A stretch of 64,000 nt of DNA, taken from positions 4,914,134 to 4,978,133 of the forward strand of contig CM035304.1 in the NCBI GenBank assembly GCA_002900995.3, in the 5' to 3' direction. Under the pieces are notes generated by a model. It was not told where the DNA came from, did no database searches, and worked only from the letters and a program-made list of their open reading frames with translations. Origin of the DNA: Ganoderma boninense (Eukaryota > Basidiomycota > Agaricomycetes > Polyporales > Polyporaceae). How positions within the stretch are numbered: the stretch's first letter is position 1; each line of letters opens with the position of its first letter. Both the position numbers and the translations under genes were made by a program. Shown here piece by piece: positions 46,440 to 55,842 of this stretch.

Positions 46440-47206
46440 TCACTTCATCCGTCTATTCAGCAGTTCAGCCTCAAGGGCTCGCAGCTCCGCTTGCTTCGAC
46501 TCGATTTGTCGTCCCGCATCTTCAATCTTCTTGTTCACATCCTGCCGCCATTCCTCCCAGTCCTCCATGAAGTAAGGCATGGGCGCTGCCTACGGCATTG
46601 GTTAGTGTCCGTGAATCATCCGGTTTCATTGTACGTATACGCACCACCTCCGTGGGTGGGTTATACCACCACCTCGGCATCACCGTGCACTCTGGCTTCC
46701 AGCCGTTCGGGTGCCACCATTCTGCATACCCCCAGAGTTGCCAATGCAGAGGGGCTGACTCCTCCATCTTGTCCGTTGCCGTCCGGAATGCCCCCGTATC
46801 GATCCGGTCAAGACGAAATTGTAGCTTTCGTCCAAACCATTCTACTCCACAGAGCAAAATGGTGAGAGGCAGGCAGGGTGCATGTCCATCCTCATGGTCG
46901 AAGCCCATTTGAGGCTGATAGGCTCCAACAATGGCCAGCCCGCTGGCATGGATGGCAACCCACTGCATTGTCATCAGTAATTGTAATTTTGATCAACATT
47001 AAACCGTCGGATACGCTCACCAGCTCCCGGCCAATGCAATAATTCCATCTGCGCACGGTTAGATCGTCCGGCGTGGCGGGAAGGGCATCGATGGCCTTCC
47101 GGACGCGTATCATCACGATAAGTACCTCGGCGCGTGCAGCCCACAGTGCCAGTGCCGCAGGAGCATTGCTTGTCGCATCCGGAGGGCGGGCAGGTACATG
47201 CAGCAT
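46440..47206 (-). CDS. uncharacterised 217-residue protein
   Basis: Seen: exons 47206-47021, 46962-46645 and 46589-46440 (62, 106 and 50 codons), all phase 0 with clean GT-AG ends. The start is MLHVPARPPDATSN. A helical RAEVLIVMIRVRKAIDALP and RRWNYCIGREL follow, then WVAIHASGLAIVG, PLTILLCGVEWFG, LHWQLWGYAEWWHPNG and MPRWWYNPPTEV. The last exon is a charged coiled coil (DWEEWRQDVNKKIEDAG, QAELRALEAELLNRRMK). Trp- and Cys-containing core plus a coiled C-terminus suggest a folded protein with oligomerisation. No family is known to me. It sits at the left border of the transposon-rich block, immediately beside the 208-bp repeats. Confidence 0.65.
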
Positions 47207-47725
47207 TGCGGGTATGATGGTGGTGGACCGTTGGTGGGGAGGTTATTGAGGCACGACTGAAGCCTTGCACTTTGCTTGGCAACATCCCCATTAGGCGCCT
47301 TCCCATCCTGTTATCACCGAGGATCTTTGCGGCCTCGCGCTTTCTTCTCGCTCATGGCTTAGCAAGCTGTCCGGATTCAGCTCTTGCATTGCCCTTCCAG
47401 GATGTAGGCATGAGTCAAGATGACGTCACATCCAACATCTGGTGAGGGCTGCCGCAGCAGCCCTCAATTTCCCTGAGTCCTTTTAACGGCACCGTGAGGT
47501 TGCTAACGCCCCAGCTTTCTCCCTCGAGTACCCCAAAGGTCCGTAACTGCACATTGTCTAACCCTTGTCTCTGTGCGTTTCTGACCGCCCACCTTTTTAG
47601 CATTCGTACATTTGCGTTTCATTGAGGTTGCCTGTGTACCACCCACTCCATACGAAAATTCTAGTATGTGTATCAGTGCTTCTTTTTCATCCTGTGTTCA
47701 CTGTAGCCCCCAAGACGTCGACTCC
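47207..47725. promoter_or_regulatory. divergent promoter region
   Basis: 519 nt between a minus-strand start (47206) and a plus-strand start (47726). A 12-14 nt inverted repeat, 'gagggctgccgcagcagccctc' near 47445-47466, forms a potential hairpin. No gene is supported in the gap; the upstream in-frame ATG at 47612 could only be a longer N-terminus of the next gene. Confidence 0.4.
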
Positions 47726-48399
47726 ATGCCGCCCTTTGTCGGTGATCCAAACGAGCCGGACGAGTTGGTTGCCGATGTATCCGACCTCCCCACTATTCCT
47801 GGTGGTGAGAACCTCGTCCTATTTATGCAACAACTCCGCTCGCTGGACTTCCATTTTCAATTGTCCCAGGCCGACGACATCATAGACGGCTTCTGTCGCA
47901 CCGTTGCCGGTATCCGTGCCATTATCAACCCGGTCAGCATTGACATCTACTTCTGTGAGGTCTACCGCTTCCTCGCACACCAAGCCGTCGACAATGTTCC
48001 CTCTCCTGCCATCCTACGTGGTTTTTGGGAGAGGTATTCGCTCATGAGTCGCAGCAAGTCCTTTGTTGACTGCATGGGTAAGCTGCGACGCATCCAGCAA
48101 GCCCATGCAGATGCCTACCCGCAGTACGCCGCTGCCATGGAGTCCTTCTTCCGTCGGGACATTCAATTCGACGATCCGACCCTCTCGGATGCTCGCGATC
48201 GCCATATGGACTTGATGGCGAAGATGGATGTTTACACGCATCACGCGAATCGGGCTGCTGAACGTCGTAAGACTTGCTCTTGATCTTTGTCCTCATCGTC
48301 CTATTCTGACAAACCAGTTCTATAGTGTCTATTGTGCAAGCTCATGGTGTTTATTTCGGCCCTGAGTTTGGTGACAGCCCCCTTTCGGATGATGAGTAG
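47726..48399 (+). CDS. uncharacterised protein, tandem paralog 1
   Basis: Seen: exons 47726-48266 and 48326-48399 give 204 residues. The start is MPPFVGDPNEPDELVADVSD. Core motifs are DIIDGFCRTVAGI, YRFLAHQAVDNVPSPAILRGFWERYSLMSRS (shared ordering with paralog 2) and RRIQQAHADAYPQYAAAMES. After the intron the last exon reads SIVQAHGVYFGPEFGDSPLS. The intron is inserted after the first base of a Leu codon (C|gt...ag|TG), exactly as in paralog 2 at 48963-49648. An in-frame ATG at 47612 would add 38 residues without paralog support. No domain is recognised; mainly helical. Known neighbours: it lies on the flank of the KDZ/TET element. Function unknown. Confidence 0.68.
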
Positions 48400-48962
48400 G
48401 TACGCAGCTGCTCAGACTCAGACTGTATCTGCCGCCGTCAATGTATTACGCCGCCGAGTTCATTCCGTACGCTACTTGTGTAGAGGATACTGTGTTCTAA
48501 GCCATAACTCGAAGTATGATGTGTTCGGCATGTGTTGTGCGGGCCACGGCCACTGTGTTTTGAATCGGAGTTGAGCCTCTTAGTTCCGAGGAGATACGGA
48601 GCCGAACTGTGGGTGTCCGAGCTGGGAACCACGCTCACCTGTCCGAACGACACGAATATGTAAGCGTCACGCGCAATAGAAGCATTGGGGATCATGCTGA
48701 TCTCTGGGGTTCGGCGATAACACATTTAAGGGTAGGTTACCTTGTGCGGTACACCCAACCACCCATTCTCCGGCTCTCCAGGTACGTTGCTGTTCACGTA
48801 TGTGGTTGGCCGGTGAATGCATGGCAACTCATCGGCATATTCAGGGTTTTAACAGTATCGCTCTCAGGAGCGGCACATCTTGTATTCCTCTCTGTGGTAT
48901 GTCCGTCCCTCTACCCTCTTGGATAATCGGATGTTCATGTCTACCTGTCTTCAGCAACGCCC
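48400..48962. other. gap between tandem paralogs
   Basis: 563 nt with no supported gene. Short open frames are present on both strands without family resemblance. It should hold the terminator of paralog 1 and the promoter of paralog 2. Confidence 0.4.
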
Positions 48963-49648
48963 ATGGCTGCCGCCGCCGCCCCCAATGGCATGGACGTCCA
49001 TCCGCACCACCCGGAATTCCCCGATCTGCCCGTGGGTACTTTCAGAGATCCCTTGGGTGACTTCGTCGCAGCCCTCATCGATCCCCACTACGTATTGCAA
49101 CCCTCCGATACACAGAAGGTTATGGATGACTTCTGTCGCATTGTCACTCGTATTCCCCATTGCCTCAGCTCTATTCGTGTGGACGAAAATTTCCAGCTTG
49201 TGTACACGTTCTTCCGAGGCCAGCCCGAGGAGGTCCGCCCCACTCCCGCAGAGTTGCGAGCGTTTTGGGAGACATACTCTCTCATAAGCCGCACACACAT
49301 TCTTCTCAATTGCCTGGACAACCTCATGCGAGCGCAGGCAGCACATGCATCTGCATGTGAGGTGTACTACCTTACCGTCCTATCCGCACTTCGCACTTCC
49401 ATGTCCCTTGACGGACCGGAGTGTCGAGCAGCCCTGAACCAGTACCTGACCTTGACCGCAACTCTACGCACCTTTGCACAGCTTGTCTCCGCTGCCTCTG
49501 ATAGCCGTACGTCCACTATGCGCATGGCCTTCTCGTCACAGGGAACTGACGTCGATGCTTGACAGTGGCTGTTGTGCGCACTCACGGAGTGTATTGGGGA
49601 CCTGAATGGGGCACCAGCCCCCTCATTGCGGACGATGAGTTACGCTAG
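48963..49648 (+). CDS. uncharacterised protein, tandem paralog 2
   Basis: Seen: exons 48963-49506 and 49566-49648 give 208 residues. Start MAAAAAPNGMDVHPHHPEFPD. Core motifs KVMDDFCRIVTRI, LVYTFFRGQPEEVRPTPAEL, RAFWETYSLISRTH and NLMRAQAAHASACEVYY align with paralog 1. The last exon AVVRTHGVYWGPEWGTSPLI matches the paralog's SIVQAHGVYFGPEFGDSPLS. Intron position and phase are identical to paralog 1. Divergence between the two is substantial, so the duplication is old while the intron and the C-terminal HGVY-GPE-G-SPL signature are kept, pointing to purifying selection (inference). Family and function unknown. Confidence 0.7.
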
Positions 49649-49815
49649 TTGTGGGAAACATGTTTACGTCCATTTACCGTATAGACATTATCGCCCATGT
49701 CGTATATCTAGATTTGATATGTCAAAGCATCTTGAGTGTAATTCCAACCTATGCATGTACACTAGCTTTCCGGCTCGCACGGGCACTCCCGGACGTCTCT
49801 CCGGACTGCGGTCGG

Positions 49816-50230
49816 ACGTCTTGGCACACTGTCCGGACTGCAGTCCTCCATGCCGCACATGCGGTGTGCATTATCCCCATGAGCGGCACAGTCGTCCGAT
49901 GCACGTCCGGGCACTCCCGGACGTGCAGGCACACTGTCCGGACTGCAGTCCGCCATGCCGAAGATGCAGTGTGCATTATCCCCATGAGCGACACAGTCGT
50001 CCGATGCACGTCCGGGCACTCCCGGACGTGCAGGCACAGTGTCCGGACTGCAGTCCGCCATGCCGCACATGCAGTGTGCATTATCCCCATGAGCGGCACA
50101 GTCGTCCGATGCACGTCCGGGCACTCCCGGACGTGCAGGCACAGTGTCCGGACTGCAGTCCGCCATGCCGCACATGCAGTGTGCATTATCCCCATGAGCG
50201 ACACAGTCGTCCGATGCACGTCCGGGCACT
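49816..50230. repeat. 105-bp tandem repeat with internal palindromes
   Basis: About four units, with 'gcactcccgg' at 49911, 50016 and 50121 and a degenerate copy at 50226; the first unit is diverged. Each full unit contains two perfect inverted repeats: an 11-bp stem with 4-nt loop (for example 49901-49926, gcacgtccggg / cccggacgtgc) and the 14-nt palindrome cggactgcagtccg. The array lies between the 3' ends of two convergent genes (tandem paralog 2 and the KDZ transposase). Because 105 is divisible by three, frames on both strands stay open, so the apparent Cys-rich repeat peptides are probably artefacts. Inferred: subterminal transposase-binding repeats or cruciform-forming DNA of the KDZ element. 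Confidence 0.9.
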
Positions 50231-50359
50231 CTCAGGCATGTTGGCCCATCGTTCGAACTGTCTTTCACACTTTGGCATCGTTGATTTCAATGATCATGTC
50301 CGCCAGCCATGCTTGAGCTCACTAGCATGGTGTCTGTACATACAAAGTAGCCCTCTGGC

Positions 50360-53300
50360 CTATGTTTGAACTACGTCGGGCTGTATGAGGTGAGTGCTCC
50401 TGGCTTTGGAAAATGAGTCTGTGGCATGTATGCGAAGGCTATCCCACATGAACGCCTGACGGAGTGCATAGGCCTTGTGGCCATTTGTGAAGCTCCCCTC
50501 CGACCAGGTGTTCCAACGTTCGGACTGCGTGGCGAAATACCGTATGGTCGAATCCATTTCGAAAGGAACTAGTACTGTCTCTTCATCCCACCTACACTTC
50601 CGGGCATACGCCCGAAGCCACAACATTCTCCGGACTGAAGGGCAATGCGCGTCAGAGGATACTACAAACTGATTGTCATGCACTCACATTCCTGTAGCCA
50701 CCCCGGATTTTGGGCGGCCTCCGAGTCTTCTACATGCCAAATCCAAGACGCGTGTGTGTTTCGCAAGCCGTGAGTGAATTGCTCTATCACAGCAGTCGTC
50801 ACTCCTAGATCCTCTCTCCGTATCTCCTTGTACCGTGAAAGGAAGCTTGTTCGACGTTGCTTCATGTCTTCATCTCTCTCGTTGTCATCGAAGAGCCGTG
50901 TCGCAGCTTTCCGGGCTTGACTATACGCGCGAACGTGTTTCATAAGTCCATCGTCCGTGGTGCGCAGTTCATCATAGCTACGCAGCTTGTTGCGATATGA
51001 TCCGGCTTTGCGAACCTTGGTCCGATAGAGCAATGATTTGTATGCGATTGCTGTCCGGATGCCCTGAAGGCAATCATTCATCTGGCCTTCTCGGAGAACC
51101 CGCTCCTTGTCAGCCAGCTCCGTAAGGTCGTGCGATGCGAGATAGGCGTAGCCGAGGGTGGATGGTAACGCTAGTGGTTGTTCCTCGGGTTCGGGTGTCG
51201 TCCCACCAGAGTCCCCGACAACGTTGGTTGCCCGGCTACCTTCTGGACCCTGCGGGTCGTCCCATGTCCGTCCAAAATCAGTAGGATCGGTTCTAATCGG
51301 AACTCCGGTGCTACTGATGGATGCCCGAAGATGTCGGTCTGCAGCCTTGTGGAAGGCTTGAATAGCTGTCGCCAATCGTTGTCGCCGCTGGGTTAAGGCC
51401 AGCCGGTCATTGCTCCCTACAGCGTCGCGGAGCGTTCTTGCCGTGTACGCAATGGAAAGCCTGAATTCAATTAGAATATAGATGATCTAAATCGGTGTCC
51501 TACGCACTTTTGTTCTTCAAGTCTGATACCATTAGAAATCCAGCTCGCCGCCCCTCGCATGGAACCCTCGCCTTCACCTTCCTGCTGAGTCAATGATAGC
51601 TCCTTGTCCTTTCGTGTTGGCACTACAGGTGTACAAACCATCAGGACTTATAATCGACCAAAGCGGACCGCCACGTACTCTGCTGTTTCTGGACGTCATA
51701 TATATCCATGGCGGTGACATCGTCCATTCGTGCCTCATCTGCGCTCCTAGCATCCGCCAGCCATTCACAGCATTGTGCCTCCCCGCAAGCCTCGGACAGG
51801 CTTCGGAAGGCTTCCACAGCAGGGTACCACTCTCGGCATGCTCTTCTCCATTTGCGATTGAGGATAGAGGCTGGCAGGCACTTCAATACAGGCTCTCGGG
51901 TGACTAATACAATCAGAAGGACTTACTGATGCGCGTAAGCTTCATCCAGTTGGAGTCATTCATCGTGTCGTCGATGACCTCACGCCTGTGGGCTGAAGAC
52001 ATTCCACGTGTAGATTCTGAGATCGCGTTAGTCTTGTTCCACAGGGTCTCTATGATTTCACCGTCCTGCATCCCGGCGCCCCGAATGAAATTCGACGAAA
52101 ACCTGGGAAAGCACGGAGCGATGTGTCCGTGGACGTGGAACTGCCCAATTCCTCGAAGGAAGGTGAGGCCGGCTGGCATGGATAGGGAAGGGCTGTCGTT
52201 GAATCTGTGATAGAGATTGGTGAAGTACTGGCACATAACATCGTACATCACAAGGATCCATGTCAGTCCATTGAGATAGGCAAGGATCCAGTGTAGTACG
52301 TAGTCCATGTTGCGTTGCCTTAGCGGTTTGTGAGCTTCGTCAAGCTGTAATCAGACCGCCCGTACGTACCGTTCGCCTCCTTGGAAGTCCACGCATGCAT
52401 GCGGGGAAAAGAATCCGTGTCGGGAACATGCTGCAGCCCCGATTCCAGTCGCCTCGAGCTGTCCGCGACTTACAGCGGCATTGAGCACGGCGCGGTGATC
52501 GTTACAAGTAATCTTCTGTGTCTCAGGTCAGGGTCTGCCCGCCGGACGCTGTCCCGAAGCTCTACTAACCTCTTTAAACTCTTTGGCGCTGCTGAGGTGA
52601 CGTTTATATGGTCCGTCTGTCACCATAAACGCATGTCCGTCTGCAAGTGCTACATCATCCTCCGGGTTACGCATGTGTCGGTGTTGCGCTGAGAAATTGC
52701 CATCCAAGACTACCGAGCGCATGTATTTCCATCTGGGCTCCTTGTTAGCACGTTTATGAAAGTTAGAAAGTATGTCACACCTGTCCGGATCATTTTCCCA
52801 GTTGTCCGGAAGGTTTTCGCCAGGCTGCGGACATGCCGGACAGCGAACAGCCATACCGCCCGGTGGAATGGCATCCGTCCGATGTCCGAATCCAGATCCT
52901 TTGCGCAGGCGAAGGTTGCGCCACTGACGAGATGTTCGGAGCAGTTCCTTGTATCGATCCTACGGTTATCATGAATAATGATCTCTCGGGTGTCCTGTAT
53001 ATTTGAACTTACCGGAACCATGTGTGGGAATGCGTCGTTCGTCGTCCGGCGTAGTTTGTTATAGTAGTTTCGTGCCGCCGTCTTGCATTCCTTGTTGGCC
53101 AGGAGGAAGTCATCTAGCACGCGTTGCGTGAACATGGTGCGGGGTCGTTGTGTTGTTGCCGGATAGTATCCGAGGTCTAAAATTTGAAGGTCCTCTCTGG
53201 GTGCGTTGGGACAGCCACAGAATGTAACCGAGATCTCGTGTATCCCGTCGACGTCAACCACAACCATCATCCGATCTCCCGTGTACATTGTAGATGGGAA

Positions 53301-54145
53301 GACAGTGTCTGGAGGACATTGTGGATCGCCCAAACGAGGAAGGTCATCGGGGGACGTTACGAGTGTCTCCTCGTCCGGGCGGAAATCGAGGTCGGCATCT
53401 TCGTCATCGAGATCCGGGTCGTCCTGGTCCGGCTGGGCAAAGCGATGCTCCTCGGCAACCTCGGTGCTGTCGGCTCCTTCGTCCGGGCTTTGTGGGACTC
53501 GTCCGGAGTAGGTAGCTAGCGCAGGGCACGGTTGGCCACCATGCCCGGCATGTATCTGTACGCTGAGCTCCCGCAACCACCCAGGATGGTAGTAATGTCC
53601 AGTCCAGTACTCGACGCGGTGCAGCGGATGATTAATGTGACACTCCCTGCAACAGGCAGCACAGAATGCCGGAGTTCCGTGGCACGAAATGCACCTCCAT
53701 GTTGCCAGATGTCCACATACACCTAGCCCTCCTTCCGGAAGTGCCTCTCTGGCCAAGTCACGATACAAGTATTCGTCCCGCACGTTCAGGAATTCCCTCT
53801 GGAAATCATTTTGCGACTATCATGATGTTTAGCTGTGATAATCGTTCCGAGTTCGTCGTCGGATTCTCCCACCTTTCCAGACCGCAACAAGCTTTCAAAA
53901 GTGAATTCAAACGGGAGAGCCTCCCCCACCTCCACTGGTGGGAGTTGGATATGGGCTGCGGCTGGGGCGGATGCCACGCTCGGTCCCGGAGACGGTTCGG
54001 CTGAAGTCGACGGGCCGCCTCGATTGTTGGGTAAACGAAGACGGACCTTTTTCGTGGTCATTTCTATGCCGCGTTTTGTCATCCTGGACTTGAGGCCATA
54101 TTCATCGAAGGGGTCGACAGTTTCGAATTTGCGGCGGCGAGACAT
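50360..54145 (-). mobile_element. KDZ (Kyakuja-Dileera-Zisupton) transposase gene
   Basis: Seen: exons 54145-53873, 53798-53013, 52959-52781, 52732-52570 and about five more join in phase. The N-terminus (MSRRRKFETVDPFDEYGL) is followed by a CxC2-type cysteine cluster (CGHLATWRCISC, FCAACCRECH, HPLHRVEYW). Then come VTFCGCP, DLQILDLGYYPATTQRPRT and NNYYNKLRR-like text. The transposase core has RSVVLDGNFSAQH (first catalytic Asp), ALADGHAFMV, TCNDHRAV, GIGAAACSRHG, LVMYDVMCQY (second Asp), FHVHGHIAPC and QDGEIIETLW (catalytic Glu). A long helical C-terminus ends at TAG 50360. Known: KDZ elements are DNA transposons expanded in basidiomycetes and often paired with TET/JBP genes. I saw no stop or frameshift in the core, so it may be functional; terminal inverted repeats were not located. 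Confidence 0.93.
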
Positions 54146-54206
54146 AGTGCGTCAGGGTGTGAACGGTGGATGTACGCGTAAAACACTCGGGCAATTACAT
54201 TCTGCA

Positions 54207-55429
54207 CTACAAGGTTGCAACGCGAGTTACATCGGCGAACCCTGGGTCGGGCATTTCAAACCAAGTATGGACGTTCTGCACCATATAGCTCGCATAACAT
54301 ATCCGATCTCCGTCCACCTTCGGGACTCCATGGCGGACAATCCGTGAGCAGATGACAGCTATAGAACCGCTATCGTACGGTACGGACACCCCCACATTGT
54401 TTAGCTCCAGCACATTCTTCTGCCCGTATGTGCCGAGGGTGACAAGCAAGTCAACCCATCCGGGACAGGTGTTTTTGTCCCGATGGAGTAGTGATTGTCG
54501 ATTGACAATCACTTGGACGGAGTTAAAACTCGTAGGCCAGGACGCCACACCCGTTGTTGCCCCTGGACACCGTGTGTCGGCAAGAATTTTGTCCACCAAC
54601 TGTTGACAGACGGCGTATAGTTCTGGATGGGTTACCGCGAGAATTCCGTCCAGTAGGCTTCCCGATTCCTGCATATCCGACATCCACTGATGGGCTTCAT
54701 CGGTGGAGAACTCCTTACTGGGAGCCGGAGTGAACTTTGACCCCTGGGCGTCCGGTCAGCTGAGAGATCGCATGGAGCCCGACCCCACTCACAGTATGTC
54801 CTTGCTGGAAACCGGCCGGATACAAGGTCACTAAACCTGCACCCCAACTCGTGCTTGGCGTAAAGTTTTCGGCCGCGGTGCGCCAATTCCCCGGGGGCTT
54901 GCCATCTGGGACTCGCTTTAATTTCAGACAGCTTTTCAGGTGACCGGCCGCCCTTATCATAGTTGCCTTAAAGGCATTAGATTGTCAGTAGATGATGGGC
55001 CAGAGTTTGATCCTCAGCACCCACCTGCCGTTCGGGCGGAATTATTCCTGGAAGGGACCATGCCAAAATGCGCCCAGCGCAATCTGTGAACACCGTGGGC
55101 TGCGGCACAATTGGGAGGCAAACGTTCCGGGCGATGACATCTTCCACAGGCGTGATAGGTGGATACTTTCGGAGGAGATTTTCTTCAACTGCTTGTTTGA
55201 GGGTTGCGCTGCGGGGCAACGATTTCGCATATTCCACCGCATCCCAGGTGACCGACACTAAACTGGGATCAGAAGCTGGTCGGAAACGATGGATGTTCCA
55301 TTTACATTGGTTTCGGAAAGCACGGGCCAGTGTCTGGGCAACGGAGTCGCAATCCTCCATCAGCTTGAAGGAGATCGGAGGTGGAGTTGGACGGGGCAAT
55401 GGGGCGTGGCCGTTGTCTGGTTCGGCCAT
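54207..55429 (-). CDS. TET/JBP-family 2-oxoglutarate/Fe(II) dioxygenase (predicted DNA base oxidase)
   Basis: Seen: exon 1 55429-55025 (MAEPDNGHAPLPRPTPPP, TLARAFRNQCKWNIHRF, IIPPERQ), exon 2 (MIRAAGHLKSCLKLKRVP, AGLVTLYPAGFQQGHT) and a last exon from GSKFTPAPSKEF to 54207. The catalytic core reads NSVQVIVNRQSLLHRDKN (His-x-Asp iron ligands), GWVDLLVTLGTYG, LELNNVGVSVPYDSG, IVRHGVPKV (distal His ligand) and DRICYASYM (Arg for 2-oxoglutarate). Known: fungal TET/JBP enzymes oxidise 5-methylcytosine in DNA (shown for Coprinopsis), and many lie beside KDZ transposases. All metal and cosubstrate residues appear present. ATG 55429 was chosen because upstream in-frame codons (to 55666) look non-coding. 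Its stop is only 61 nt before the transposase ATG, same strand. Confidence 0.9.
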
Positions 55430-55842
55430 GGCCCGGAATCGATAATAATGAAACAGGGCTGCCACGTACTGAGCGATACGTCGCCGCGCCACCCATTGAG
55501 AAGGCAGCTGAGCATCTCCCGCAGCTCCAGGGGACCTCATAATTACACTGCTTGACTCCCTGCGTGCCGTGCAAAATCGAAGTGAGGGAAGGGGAAGTGC
55601 GATATGCTCCACGCTGGCGATTAGATGCGAAGATTTTTGGCATGTGCAAATCTGATGGATGACCATTTGGCACTGCCTCTCGCTTAGGACTCTTTTGGAA
55701 GCACCCGTCCGTTACCCCGGTAACTCGGTCCGCAGATTGAGTGGTTACATGTGCTGTCCGGCCGGTCAGCACCTCACCACCCGACGCGTCCTGAACCCCC
55801 CCCCCCCCCGGCCGTTTATTCACTCCCGCCCCCAGCCTCATC
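55430..55842. promoter_or_regulatory. divergent promoter with a run of 14 C
   Basis: 413 nt between divergent starts of the dioxygenase (minus, 55429) and the plus-strand gene at 55843. A homopolymer of 14 C occupies 55796-55809, about 35 nt before the plus-strand ATG. Nothing else is recognised; both promoters must lie here unless the dioxygenase has an upstream exon. Confidence 0.5.

Noticed and set aside
49572..50369. Open frames of up to 265 codons on both strands encoding Cys-rich 35-residue repeats
   Set aside because: The 105-bp unit is a multiple of three, so frames stay open in several frames and on both strands; no start context, splice structure or family.
55430..55666. Longer N-terminus for the TET/JBP gene (in-frame ATG at 55666)
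   Set aside because: The extra 79 codons look non-coding and the family-like sequence begins after ATG 55429.
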